This document shows, piece after piece, positions 24,203 to 36,115 of a stretch of DNA of 64,000 bases. Numbering within the stretch: the stretch's first letter is position 1; each line of letters begins with the position of its first letter. A program made the translations under genes and the position numbers. This stretch comes from Prinsepia uniflora (Eukaryota > Streptophyta > Magnoliopsida > Rosales > Rosaceae), in assembly GCA_032719365.1 (NCBI GenBank), contig CM064871.1, positions 71,032,383 through 71,096,382 on the forward strand, given 5' to 3'. The notes beneath the pieces are model-generated. The model did not search any database and was not told where the DNA came from. It saw only the letters and a list, made by a program, of their open reading frames with translations.

Positions 24203-24820
24203 TGTTGATACCATATCGACCAACCACCCAAGCACAGGGCCCACCAGGACAGGAAGGCAGCCGACCGATTGCCCGATCCACACCCCCACGACCTACGGCC
24301 CGCCGATCGGCACCAAACTGCAGACCCGCCACTCGGCATCTGACAATGAATAGACGACAGCTGGCTGCGACAGTCACCTAACCAGTTCTGCCCTACCAAC
24401 TCCCTGATGAAGGCAGGTTGGGACTCCAGCTGGCGCCTCCCCCCGGATGTCCAGGGTTTGTCAGACGACTCACAGCCACAAGGCACAACCTGCCCCGGAA
24501 CAGTGGCTCACCTACCAGAACAGTGGCTCACCTACCGGAACAGTAGCCCAACTGCCACAGTTATGGCTACTATAAATACCCTGAAATCCTTCACAAAGGT
24601 AAGACACGGAGATCCGATCCAGAGCACTGTATTTACTTGCCCCTCGGCACCCAGATACTAACTTAGGCATCGGAGCCCCTTTGGCCGGCACCACACCGGT
24701 GTCAAGTCTTTTGCAGGATCCCTGTCGAACAGTATCGCCCCCAGCGGGCCCAAGACACCACACGGCTGGTCCTAGAACCCCCAGCAGGTCTCATCGAGTT
24801 GGTCATTTCAGGATCAAACA
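24203..24820. mobile_element. Solo LTR (618 bp) inside the Helitron
   Basis: Starts TGTTGATACC, ends ATCAAACA and is flanked by ACTAT on both sides. It is GC-rich in an AT-rich host. It contains a TATA-like CTATAAATACCC (about 24561) and then CCTCGGCACCCAGATACTAACT, typical of the transcription start region of a plant LTR; that direction would be plus, but no internal domain remains to prove it. Its short ORFs are not protein genes. Removing it restores continuity of the Helitron Rep frame across 24197/24826. Confidence 0.88.
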
Positions 24821-24825
24821 ACTAT

Positions 24826-25959
24826 CATTCAATTGTCTTCCTAACAATGTCATTCTTAAAGAAGCAGGAGCATGATTTTGAAGCTTATCTCTAGCTGTTC
24901 GAAAAAGTTTGACTAACTCATTTGATTCATCAAACATATTAATCAAACCAATTACAATGTTTGGATCAATTTTTTCACATTCTTCTTTAGAGATAAAAAC
25001 ATTTAGACGATTTTGAACTTCATTATAAGTGTCATAAACATATAATTGAACAAATTTTGGCAGTTGGTCATCTGGAGGTAACAAAGATCCCATTAAATGA
25101 CCAACTTGACCACTAATTTTAAAAACATAAGGACCTAATCCATAGTTAACATATTTATCAACATTGACTCCCATTGAAGTAAATGCAAACATGGAATTAT
25201 AAAGTCTGATATTATCTCTAATTATAAAGTCTGATATTATCTCTAAATGATTTACTTTTTTTTACCTTTAGTTGGATCAAGTAAATAATCTAAAAAAGGT
25301 GGTGTTGGCATTGGAATTGGCAGTTTTACTTTCCCTTGTTGACAACAAACACTAAAAATTGGCTCATGTTTTTTACTTGTTTGTTTAAGAGATTCGGACA
25401 TCCAAAAAAGTGCGCAACAATGAGGACACTTAAACTTTTTATCTCCCAAATCCACATACTCTGTATTAATTCCTAAAGAAAAGGAGACATGAAAAGAGAA
25501 ATAAAAATAGAGAACATACGTATGTGACAACACAACATAACTCAAAACATATCATTACATTTTAATAGTGGAAAATATTTATACCTACGTGTTTTTTTTT
25601 CTCCGGTAAGAAGCTTGGCCTTTATTCAATTGAGCAAGTTTATCAAAGTTGGTCGAATCAAAATTTGATTCAAGAGTATTTGCAACATTATCACAAACAT
25701 TAACAACAGATTTTCCCTTTTTGTCACAAAGTTTAGGTCTATTTTCCAAAGAGATTATATCTTTTTCTTTCGTTTTAGAAGCTCGAGAAATGTTATTATA
25801 CATATAGCTGCTTCTACAAAATCTTTTACGTGAGTCACTTTGTTGAACATAAGCATCAAAATTATTGTCACCTACTATTTATATACCATTTGCAGAACCC
25901 AAAACAACATGTTCATTTCTGGTGTGTCTAATTCCATTATTCATTGACCTTTTAGACAT
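24826..25959 (-). pseudogene. Helitron RepHel N-terminal region
   Basis: Read on the minus strand: MSKRSMNNGIRHTRN at 25959, a TAA at 25879-25881, an open stretch to about 25585 ending in KGQASYRRKKN, a probable intron (GT near 25585, AG near 25475), then VDLGDKKFKCPHCCALFW. Next comes VNVDKYVNYGLGPYVFKISG and NPFVYVYDT-type sequence (24826-25192) that runs into the solo LTR. The Cys/His cluster and order are those of plant Helitron replicases. Confidence 0.78.
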
Positions 25960-26390
25960 TATTTAAATAATGATTAAACCCTAGTTTAACAATTTGTTCA
26001 AAACAATGGAGAAAATGTCAATCAATAAGCACATAACATATAATCCTTTATAACAACAACATTCATCTTATAAAAACCTACGTATAACCACATTTAAGTA
26101 AAATATAAAGTAGCGAGGAAAAAACACCAAAAACAAACTAACTGATAAAAAGTGTTGACCTTCCAACAGTTTCAGCAGATAAAGAACAACGAAAGAAAAA
26201 AATAGCAACCAACAAACAACTGCAACACCAAATTAAACATGGAAAAAATTAACTAACAGTCAAAACATAATTTTGAACATAGAGAGCAATAGTAAATTTG
26301 GTTGGGAAACATCAACTATCCTTGCATATATCGTAAGATGATCAACTAAACATCATAAGTTGATATTAATTAACCATTAAATAGAGATTA
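25960..26390. other. AT-rich 5' flank of the Helitron
   Basis: No gene is seen; A-rich. Confidence 0.5.
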
Positions 26391-26477
26391 CAACTTGATA
26401 CCTAATCCTTTCTGTAAGTTGATACCTTATCTTATCTGCAAGTTGATACCTTATCCTATCTGCAAGTTGATACCTTA
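26391..26477 (+). repeat. 24-bp minisatellite, about 3.5 copies
   Basis: Copies of CAAGTTGATACCTTATCCTA plus TCTG, with few changes between units, run directly into the palindrome GGGCGCGCCC (about 26481-26490). Confidence 0.8.
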
Positions 26478-26819
26478 CCCGGGCGCGCCCCCATTTGTGA
26501 TCTAGGCTAAAATGATAGGAAACAGAGATAGAAAAACAGAAGAAAGAAAAAAAAATGTGAGCGCAGAGAAAGAAAAAGAGAAATAAAGAATAAACAAAAA
26601 GAGAAAGATGACTGAGAAAACAAATACCAAATGAAATTCTATCTCAATTTATTTTGTGTGTTAAAAAAAAAGTAGGCGGTTGGAATAGTCCGAGCATCCA
26701 AATCATGAAATATAGCTTTGCTCATTTAATCTGTTATTGTCTCCGGTATTGTATTTCATTAAAAAAAATACCAAATCAATTTGTGTCCAACTCCCAATAC
26801 TAATTAGGACCAAGGATGA

Positions 26820-26905
26820 AAATATCGATCTCGACAGATATAACGTTAGTCAAATTTACGGATACCTCGCCCCAAATATCGATATCGATATCGATATCGT
26901 TTACG
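26820..26905 (+). repeat. GATATC/ATCGAT-rich stretch
   Basis: Includes four successive ATATCG units (26876-26899). Similar TATCG-rich sequence recurs at about 27950-28110, on the other side of the PB1 fragment. Confidence 0.6.
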
Positions 26906-27640
26906 GTCAACAAAAATGACGGAAATTTGGTCTAAAAGTTGGAAATTTAGAATGAAACTTTAGGAAAAACTTAAGTACTTAATGATGGTTATATATGACT
27001 AATTAAAACTATAAAATGACTTTGATATAATAAATATATGATAATAATATGATAGAATATAGGTCTGACGATAACTAACAGTATAAAACGTTAAAGATAA
27101 ACTTAAATTAAAACATAATTTTATTGATAATATTATACTAAGAATACTTTACACATTGAACTTCATTTAAAACAAGTAGAGTATCTATTAAAGAGTCCCT
27201 ATTAATTTAAAACTAAAACTGAAATATAAAAGGTTTAAATCATAAAGAAAAAAATTATTAAAAAACATATAAAATTTTGGGTAGATGGAGAATATATAAA
27301 AATGTCCCACTTATCTCACTTATATTAGAATAAAAATTTAAAAAACAGTTGGGTATTTTCTTATTAGACCATATTTGTTTTAGAAACACAAATAGTGTCG
27401 TATGACCAAATTAAGAGAGGTGAGCATGAGCATTTTTGTTTGAAAACTCAACTGAAACCCATTCTGTTCTATGAAATGGACGGAGGTGATTGAATCCTAC
27501 TCAGGTCTCTGACCTACTCACATGCCCATCTCAATCATAATGGCCCACTTACACACTTCAAGTTTCCAACCACCACCACCACAATTAGCCGTCCATGCCA
27601 CACTCTGAATCCAAGTGGCAGCCATCCAATGCCATGCTGC
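26906..27640. other. AT-rich DNA between the TATCG-rich stretch and the PB1 fragment
   Basis: No supported gene. The antisense frame 27518-27769 is a shadow of the PB1 pseudogene and its flank. Confidence 0.45.
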
Positions 27641-27648
27641 ATTATTAA

Positions 27649-27951
27649 ATGAACCAAGAAGCATGTGAATCAATAAAGCAGAGCTCACAAAATTTTGGGT
27701 CTCCTTCTCCCTCACGAAGAACCACCAAAAACCAGACCTCCAGAAGGCGTGTCTTTCGGATCCACCCACAGCAGCTGCCGCAGTCCCACCACATTAACTA
27801 CCCCGACTTCGTCGACTCGTCCCCATGCTCCCGCAACACCGATTCCTAGGACGACCCTCTATCTCCGACCAACAAGCTCCGTCTCATGTGCAGCTATGGC
27901 GGTCACATAATCCCGCACCCATCTTTGTGCTACGTCGGCGGCGACACCTGA
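27649..27951 (+). pseudogene. PB1-domain protein fragment (pseudogene)
   Basis: One frame reads NYPDFVDSSPCSRNTDS, a stop (TAG 27847-27849), then DDPLSPTNKLRLMCSYGGHI and CYVGGDT followed by TGA (27949-27951). KLRLMCSYGGHI with a following CYVGGDT is the start of the PB1 (octicosapeptide) domain of a plant-specific family, including the basic residue that pairs with acidic PB1 surfaces. Both stops fall where the family usually has a sense codon. After GGDT similarity ends abruptly and TATCG-rich repeat sequence begins, so about three quarters of the domain is missing. The true start is unknown; ATG 27649 is only the first in frame. Confidence 0.72.
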
Positions 27952-28339
27952 ATCGTCGATTTATCGTTCATATCGACCAATATCGACGACATTCGCCGAT
28001 TTTGGTCGATAGCATCGATTTTCAGGGAAGAATAACCTTCCCCCTCTCTTACATGCCGGTCGCCGGATTTTGCGATATATCAGCGATATATCGCCGAAAT
28101 CTGGCGATATTTACTTCAGTGGCGATGAGTGCAATAGAGTGAGGCGGCGAAGAAGAGATGTGCGATGAGGCAGTAGAGTGAGGCGGCCAAGAAGAGATGA
28201 TATCTGTTCAATAAGGGCAGAAGCGTGAATTTACTGTTCACAACAAAGGAAAAGAGAAAAAATAAGGATAAAATGGCCAAACCACTGTAAGTAAACAGTG
28301 ATTTAGCCTCTTCTCTTTTAGTATAGGTATATAATATAT
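27952..28339. repeat. TATCG-rich repeat and right flank
   Basis: TCGATTTATCG, GCGATATATCAGCGATATATCG and GGCGATATTT motifs (27952-28110) are followed by two copies of GCAGTAGAGTGAGGCGGC-like sequence (28127-28195). A small hairpin CACTGT..ACAGTG lies at about 28284-28301. Then TCTTTTAGTATAGGTATATA follows, reminiscent on the minus strand of Helitron 5' ends. Confidence 0.5.
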
Positions 28340-28680
28340 AATGGGCTCATGTTAATGCGATAAATCTATTCAACCGTCTAGAATATAAGTAGTATGTTTG
28401 ATCTTACTAACTTAACTTGACTCGAAAGTTAGGATTAATAGGCGATTAAGTTACTCGATGAATAATTTGATCAAATCGTGTTTATTACCCAATTCAACTC
28501 AAAAGTCAGGGTTAATAAGCACCAGTTGATGTGATGAAGTTACTCAACCCTCGAGAAAAGAAAACGTACGTTGGATCGATCTTATTTGTCACGCAATTTG
28601 ACATGACTCAAAAATTAGGATCAATAGGCACCGAACAATGCAATAAAGATACTCAACTCTCGGGAACAAAAGCAAATAGG
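28340..28680. repeat. Diverged tandem repeat, about three units
   Basis: Blocks built on GACTCGAAAGTTAGGATTAATAGG plus GTTACTCAACCCTCGAGAA recur about every 110 bp. Related wording is also seen near 17190-17230. No coding. Confidence 0.55.
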
Positions 28681-29010
28681 AAAAGTAATTTAGGAAGAAA
28701 ACACACAAGTAGTGACTCTTGAACTGAATTTATTCCCCCTGTATTAGATTCATTTCGCGAGTGAAAAATGTATCTTCTAAGATACCAAGCATGGCCATAA
28801 ATGGGCATGAATCATAATTTACATTCTCTTAAACCACCTACTCTTCCTCGCTTCTAAAATATCTATACACCTGCGAGATATGTTCCTGTACAAATTAGAA
28901 CCAAAAAATCTTCTTGTTTGTTGTATTATATATATGTGCAACCCAACATGTACAATAAAGGGCAGGGTTTCAAAAATTAGTAGCTATTCCAAAGAAACAA
29001 ACTTCAACTA

Positions 29011-32000
29011 TCATCTCCGGTTATGATGTCCATCTCTGATACGGTTGGTCCTGGTGGCTAACCGCGCTGTGAAACCAACGGTCTGTGGCCGCAGAGATCT
29101 CTGACGCACCATGTCACAAAATTCGGGGTCGTTCGACCGACCCTCGTACCGGATCCACTGTATCATTCTGTGGTAGGTTGGGAAGAACCGCGTCTGAATC
29201 GATGAGTATGCGAAGTAGGGGATCAGGGCTGAGATTGGAACGCATAATGTGATGAGCCAGAAGGATGGGGCCGGGGCAAGGGCTTCGACGAAGACCTTGT
29301 ACGCGGTGGTGGAGATGGAGGGTGACATGGCTCCATAGGCCAAGAGGAAAAGATACCATAATGCAATTGAACCCCAGATGACGAGGTGCTGTATCAAAGT
29401 GAAGTAGCTGATAGAAAGAGCCATTTGTAAGTTCACAACCCAGACTGTGCACGTGTACATTGTTGCTCCGAGAATGTCCCGCCCGGCCGTTTTCCCCTCG
29501 TCGTTGAAGGCCTGGTGCCCTAGAGATTTCGTGCAGAGGAAGAAAATGATCACGGCGGTTGCGAACCCGTTCAGCATCCATCCGAATATTCTCCGCCAGC
29601 TGAACAAAACGTTTTGGACGCCTTCTTGGTATAATAGAGGAAACTGCCACACAAAATCAAAAAATTAGCAAAGTGAGGATTAAAATATTTAAAAGTAACG
29701 TACGTTAATCTCACTCCGGTGAGCTTTACCTTCATGCAAAACCGCGCGGATACATCCTGGTCAAAAACTCCCATTGCGACCACCGGAAGTGATGAGAAGA
29801 ACACGTTATAGAGTGACAAGAACCAATCGTTGTATGCAGGCTGCCCGGAGAAGGACGCATGTGCCTCGTATAAGAAGACAGTGAAACCAAATGCGATGTT
29901 CTTGTAGAAGAAGTAGCAAATCTGCAACGAGAAATTTGTAGAGGTGTCAATTTTGTCACAATGTCAAGAGTCAGAAGTTTCAAGTTTGTATCAAGAAATA
30001 TGAGAATGAGATGCATTACCATTGACGCGATCCTTCTGTAACACCAATGCCCGTGTACAAGAAGCAGACGCTCCAAATATCTAAATTGCGCAATGGCAAT
30101 ATCACTTGACATGACGGCCTGAATTGGGGAAAGAGCACGAAATTTTATGAGAATAAAAGCTTGGAAAAAATACAGGGAAACAAAAAGAATGTGTGGAGCT
30201 TAGATTACCTGCATTCCTTCAACACCACTGATTCCGATCCCAATGTCTGCTTCTTGGAGCATTCCCACATCATTGGCTCCGTCGCCAATCGCTAGTGTGG
30301 TCTTCTTGGTTCCAGATTTCACGAGTCTCGTGACCTGTTTCATTTCACCAATTAAAACAAATTAATTCTTTGAAAATTTTAAAAACAACCAGAAAAAGCA
30401 GTAAGATTGTGACTTTTACATACCAGTGCCTTCTGTTTTGGTGAAGAACGGCAGCAAATAACAGAAGCACAGCCAGTGGCAAGATCTAGAAACATATGCT
30501 TTAAATCATCCTCCAGAGCATAGGCAAGTGATTTTCCATCGACGATCAATGCAAATGCCTCAGAGCTCCCGCTTGTGAGCTGCTCCTTTCCCCTAGTTAT
30601 CTGATGAAGCACACTTCCTTTTGATGCCTAAAGAAAAATCAGCAATATCGCATCAGCATCCTATCAACTTTGACTTCACATAATTTAAAATAAGCTACAG
30701 AATAATGTGTAGGTAGTTATACCATGGCAATGGCATCCTTTTCTCCTGTCTTTTCCAAGGCTCGAATTTCAGGAGACTCCAAATTGATTACAATTTGCTT
30801 CATGCCTTGCCTAAGCAAGCTACACGCAAACCTGCAGTTTAATAGTTTCAGTTAGAGACCTATATCAGTGGAAAAATATGCTTCAGCTCAGCTCAAATAG
30901 TTGATAACAAGAAATCATACCCGATATTGATGGCAGTCTCCATCTTGTCTCCGGTCAAAACCCAAATTTTAATCCCTGCTTGGGCAAGCTTGTCGATACA
31001 ATCAGGAACCTAACCAAGAAAGAAAGAACATCAGTTCAAAATCCAATATCAATAAACTTTCATGTCATCCATCAGTATTTAAGCAAATACCCCATTTTGA
31101 AGTTTGTCCTCAACAGCAGTAGCACCAAGAAGAATCAGATCTCTCTCAATCTTTTCTGTTAATTCATCAATCAATGCTTCACGATCTGCACTAACTGAAT
31201 TTTTAGCCGTGATAAATTTTGCATTGAACTCTTTATATTCATCTTCCTCAAGTTCGCGGTAGGCAAGTATCAAGGTCCTCAGCCCTGCATCCGCATATTC
31301 ATTTAGATGGTCCATGGTCTCTTCTTCAAACTCCGTGGCATTTTTGGCAAGCCTCTCAAACATGACACTGGACAGAGAATGAGCTACATTTGTTAGAAAA
31401 TCATTTTTAACCAGCAATAAAAAATTAAGGACAGATTCAGGTTTTAAGGCAGTTAACACATACTTGTCGGCACCTTTACAAAGTAATAGTACTTTTCCTT
31501 CCTCGTCTCTTACAATCACAGACATTCGCTTCCTCGTGCTGTTAAACTCCAAAACATTTAGAAGACTATAAGTCCTGCGAAATAGACATTACTTAATGAG
31601 TATGCTTTGACATTATTTGAGAGTACTATAAGAAAAGCAACAATAAATACTAACCTCTCAACTATCTTGCCCGAAGCTGGATTCAACTCTCGCAGAGATA
31701 TGCTGGTTTGTGTCCTTTTGTAGAATTCAAAACCAAGCTCTCTTGCTGCAATCACAAATGCTGCTTCATCAGGGGATTCAGCCTCATACCAAATCTTCCC
31801 GGTAACTTCATCAACTTCGGGAATGGCAGTATGACAGATTGCTAACAAACTGAAAAACTTCTGGATGATTTTTGCATTAGGCTCATTCACCCAGTTTCCA
31901 TTCCTGACTCTTTCATCTTTGAAATTGAAGCCTTTGATAGGTGCCTTTGTATCATCAGAATCCTTGACTTGGGACTCTCCTTTCACATTTTGATGAACCA

Positions 32001-33646
32001 ATGGTAAACCATTTCGCCTTTCCATGGCCCTCCCAACCTCTGTATAGCCACGGCCATAAGCTGTCCCAGCCACAGAACACTTGATGAACTCCATCGAATT
32101 GCAGGTCAAGGTTCCAGTCTTATCTGACAGAATTGTGTCCACCTGGCCAAGCTCCTCATTCAAGTTTGAGGTACGTGCATGAGCCGGTTTGTCAGCCTCC
32201 TCATAATACATGTGAATATCTTGATTGATAAAGATGCTCTGAAGAACTTTGACAATTTCTATTGACACATACAAGGAGATGGGGATAAAGTAGCTATATA
32301 ACATTAAAGCAGTCAAAAAGTGGTAAACTGCCGCATAGGGAGCTCTTTTAGCATCAAAGAAAATTGTAGAATCATCTGGTCGAAGATACCAACTTTTCAT
32401 TTTCCCATTGTTTATGTCATCTTTGGTTGTGATCCCAAAGAAAATAGAACCAACCATTGCCATGGTAAACAAAACACAGAACAAGAAGTAGATAATTTTA
32501 TCCATCTTCTTCTCAACTCTGCTTCTTTTCGAAGGGGGATCCGTTGAATTTTGAATGACCTTTGTGTCAAGACCAGTGAAGATAACAACTCCATATATGT
32601 AGTCTGTATTTCTTAGCTTAGAGTCTCTGAGAAGAAGCTGTTGGGGAGAAAGGGGAAAATGTTCCCTCTCAAACTCCATAGTTCCAACAAATGAGTACAA
32701 ATTTGCATTCGGATCTTCACATTTAATGATGGAGTTAAAATCAGAGAAGCTAGAGTCCTCCTGTAACGATGAAGTTACCTCCAATGCTTGTTTTAACTTC
32801 AAATTTGTCTCCCCATCAAGATTCATGGTCTCAACATAACAGATTGCATCCTCATAACTGGATGAAAGCAAGAGAAGATCTGTTGGAAAGAATTCATCTT
32901 TTTCAACTCTCACTATGTCCCCTACTCTCAAATTCTTCCAAAACGTATAATCAAAAGAACCATTACCCATATGTACTTTAACCTTTCTATTATTCACCTC
33001 AATATCCTGAAAAGAAAAATATATAATCCAATTATAAGATTCATGTAGCCCTGGACCAGAAACAAAAAATGATAAAGCTAAAAACTTTCATTTCAATATA
33101 TCATTATCCAATCTTCTGCAAATCTTTCATTTCATAATAATAGTGAAATTCAGTTTTAAATGAGCATACTGAATAAAGATTATGAAGGGAAAATGAAAAT
33201 CAAAGCAAACAAAATACAAAGGCCAAAGTGAGGAAGTAAACTAGTACCTGCTGTTTTCGACGCCAGTCTTCAATGCCCTCTTTCACCATCGTCGCGGCGA
33301 TGATGATGATAAGAGGGACGATGGCACTGACAGCTGTGTAGGGAGCCAGAGGACTGAAGGCCAAAACTCCAACGACTAAGAAATAGAAGTTAGCTACCCT
33401 TCTGAACTGCTCAAACAAAGATTTTGGCAGGAAAGTTGCAAATGTATATTTTGTAGTCCTAACATAATTGTCTCCATAACTACGAATCTGAGCATCAAAG
33501 CAATCTGGGTCATTGGAGTAAACTACTCTGGAAAATCCTGGCCCTCCAATTTGTGAATGTTCATCTCTCAAAGAAGATTTACCACAAGTGAAAGAATAGA
33601 TCTTGCTGAAACGAACCCTTCTCTTTCTGCCACCCCCACCCCTCAT
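29011..33646 (-). CDS. ALA: P4-type phospholipid-transporting ATPase (ALA9/10 type aminophospholipid flippase)
   Basis: Eleven coding exons with GT/AG borders: 33646-33248, 33006-31655, 31574-31464, 31367-31091, 31009-30921, 30831-30723, 30627-30424, 30334-30209, 30118-30020, 29921-29730, 29643-29011. They sum to 3,591 bp (1,196 residues), the length usual for plant ALA9-12. Visible features are an N-terminal membrane hairpin after RRVANFYFLVVG, the actuator motif DGET (about 197-200), the P4 signature PISL (about 375), the phosphorylation site DKTGT (Asp about 428), KGAD in the nucleotide-binding domain and GDGAND (about 864-869), then six C-terminal membrane segments. The enzyme flips phospholipids toward the cytosolic leaflet using ATP, with a CDC50/ALIS beta subunit. 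I start at ATG 33646; the frame upstream has no other ATG. No lesion is seen, so it looks functional. The exact ALA orthologue is not fixed. Confidence 0.95.
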
Positions 33647-35510
33647 TATTTTCTCTATCACTCCGTGTCTCTATCTCTCAACTAAGGTCTGGCTAACTCT
33701 GAATGCTAAAACCAACAAAAACTCACCTACAAGCTTTGTGATTTAAAATTCCTACCTTCACTAATTAATGCAACTTGTTCAAAGAAGTGGAGCAGAAGAA
33801 GCCCCACAATTTTGAAAATGAGGCCTACTGAAAACAACAGGCACCAACTATTGAAGCAGCTCCTTGAAAAGCTAATTGCTTTACTGATGAACAAAGCTCT
33901 GTTGTTAGAGGACAACAAAAGCCCAGTTCCACAAGCCCCCAAAAATTCACAAATATTAAACACAGAGACCCAAAAGTGGAGGAAAAACCCAGTTTTTAAG
34001 AACAGAGCCCCAGGGGAAGCCAAGAAATAAATATAGGTTCACAGCCAAAAGCTCAGAACCCCAGTAAAATAAAAATGAATAAATTTGGTATCAGACAGAA
34101 AGAATAAATAAAAGGAAAGAATTTAAGAAGGAAAAGAAAAAAGCTTTGGAGAGGCATTAAACCAGGAAGACTTAATCCCAACAGATAAGGAGAAAATGAC
34201 CCACAAATCCAAAGCCAAGAATATGATTGAAGAAGGGAGTGTTTGGAAGATGAAAACTTTAAAAAAACAGGTGAAAGCTTTATATGAATAAATATTCGGG
34301 CGTTTGAATCTTCTCTAAAGGGTTTGAACGAAGACTTGGCTTGGTTCTCGCATTTTGTTTTGACTTATGTTAAGGACCCGCATTTGGGTTTGCAAATTGA
34401 TTTCCAATTTCAGCAGCTTTCCCAGAAAACAAAATCCAGGAAAGGGAATGGTGTGGAAATAGATGTTTTCGGATTCGGAAAAGAAGAGGGGTGATTTATT
34501 GACAAGGTCTAGAAGATTGATTGGGTTAAGGGGTTCTCTTTTTCTTTCTGGGAAAATTTAGTTTCGCGGGAATGTTTCAAGAATTGAGCTCGTCAATGGT
34601 GACTGTTAATGGTTCTGTGTCTCTGTGTGAAATGATCTTCCTTCTTGTACATTGTCCCTCTCTCTCAGAAACTTCATAAAAAAAGTCCCAAAAATAATTT
34701 TCATTGATATTTCTGATGTAATGATTAATCAGCACATAATTAATTCATTACACCAGTAAATCATGAAGAGAGAGTGGCAACGAAGGAAGACAAAATGGAA
34801 GGTTTATCTGTCCAGCAAAAAAATAACTTTGCTGGCCAGAAATTCCCCCCACCATCAAATTGGAAGCTGCAAAGTGAATTAAGCAAATCTCTGGAAAATT
34901 AGGCATGTTTTTTTTCAAGCAAGTTTGTTTTTTGTCAAATTTTAATTGAATTGGAAAAATAAAAAAAGAAGAAAAGAAAAAGGAAAAGGAAAAGGAAAAA
35001 CATACGATTTAAAATTCTGAGACATAAATTAGGGACAAATGTGCGAAGTGAAGGCCGGGCACGGAAGCAAGTCGCCAACGCGATGGGCGGGTCAAACACT
35101 CACTCAGCCAATGAGCCAAACACAAACATCACATGCACTTTTGCTTCTTTCCTTTATTTTTTCTTTTATATTTTTTCTTTTGTGTCTCGTATTTTTAAAG
35201 TCTTTGGCACTTTGTCTGGTCTAAAGACCAAAAATATAAGCTTTTGTTCTAAGTGTCATTAAGAACGTGGTATTTTATCTTGTCGACGGATACGAGAGAA
35301 ATTTATACAAAATAGAAATATTATTGTGACAATATTTTAGTCTAATTATACTTTATCATGTACTTTAGTTTTTAGACCAGAAAACATGATTGAATTCAAA
35401 TATTGTCACATTAATTATTTTATTATATGTAAGTTTCGAAATTTGTCTTTGTTGATGCACAAAATGTGTCAACGTAGGGTAGAATCATGTTCAACCACGT
35501 ATTTTTAGAC
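33647..35510. other. 5' flank and promoter region of the ALA gene
   Basis: No ORF is supported. The minus strand has an acceptor-like CCTTAG near 33692, so a 5'-UTR intron is possible. A purine-rich AGGAAAAGGAAAAGG tract lies at 34980-35000 and a T/C-rich tract at 35130-35215. Confidence 0.5.
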
Positions 35511-35519
35511 TGATTTGTC

Positions 35520-35974
35520 AAAAGAAAGTAATTGGTCGTCGGTCAGAGGTAGGCACCGGTATGATACCAATCTAAGGGTACTCTGACGACTAAGTCAATG
35601 TGAGTCTGTGTGTATAAGGAGTTAGTGATTAATAGTAATTCGTAAGTAGACGTGAATAGTAAATAATTAGTTACCTTGAAATGACCCAAATTTGTATGGA
35701 TGTGAGAGCAATAATAAATATGTTCTTCCGTTGTGAGAGAATGTGCATTCATTGTGAGGTTGACACGTGTCCTGATGATGTAGGGAGGGGATATGCCCAC
35801 GTGTTAGATGATGTTCAGCCCTTACTAGGGTTTGTTTATTAGTGTGGGCTTGGGCCCCTTGAGCTTCATAAGTGTGTGCTGGGCTAAAGGTATTGGGCCC
35901 AAATAAATCTGGACTGATATGGTATCAACAGAAGTCCCCCAAGTTCTTGATCGAGGTGGAATTTCTAGGTTGGG
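35520..35974 (+). mobile_element. Possible LTR or TRIM remnant
   Basis: CACCGGTATGATACCAATCTAAGGGTACTCTGA followed by GC-rich text and ATGGTATCAACAGAAGTCCC (about 35918) resembles an LTR end plus a TGGTATCA primer site. No partner LTR is in the window. Confidence 0.3.
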
Positions 35975-36115
35975 TGATAGGACCCACCCCGATTATCACC
36001 CTGATAACCGAGGCGAACCCTACTCCAGTCTGACAAACACAATTAACAGACCAAAGTAAACTTATATACAACAAAACCCGCCTTGTCAGACCAGGGAGAA
36101 AAGTCTTACAACCCG
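35975..36115 (-). mobile_element. End of a fragmentary minus-strand Gypsy LTR
   Basis: Reads on the minus strand as GGGTGGGTCCTATCA at the end and matches the 3' end of the solo LTRs nearby. It continues at 39129 beyond the solo LTR inserted at 36116. Confidence 0.7.
36111..36115. repeat. Target-site duplication ACCCG (left copy)
   Basis: Same five bases as at 39124-39128, on the other side of the solo LTR. Confidence 0.88.

Larger units (their letters stand above)
17527..25959 (-). mobile_element. Decayed autonomous-type Helitron
   Basis: On the minus strand, in order: a Helitron N-terminal region starting MSKRSMNNGIRHTRN (25959), a CPHC-type zinc segment, the Helitron_like_N Rep region, a PIF1-type helicase, then a separate RPA1-like gene. 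This is the standard plant RepHel plus RPA layout. Lesions include a nonsense codon (TAA at 25879-25881), several frameshifts, loss of the central Rep segment and a solo LTR at 24203-24820. Terminal signatures (5' TC, 3' hairpin and CTRR) were not located, so the limits given are those of the coding remnants. Confidence 0.88.
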
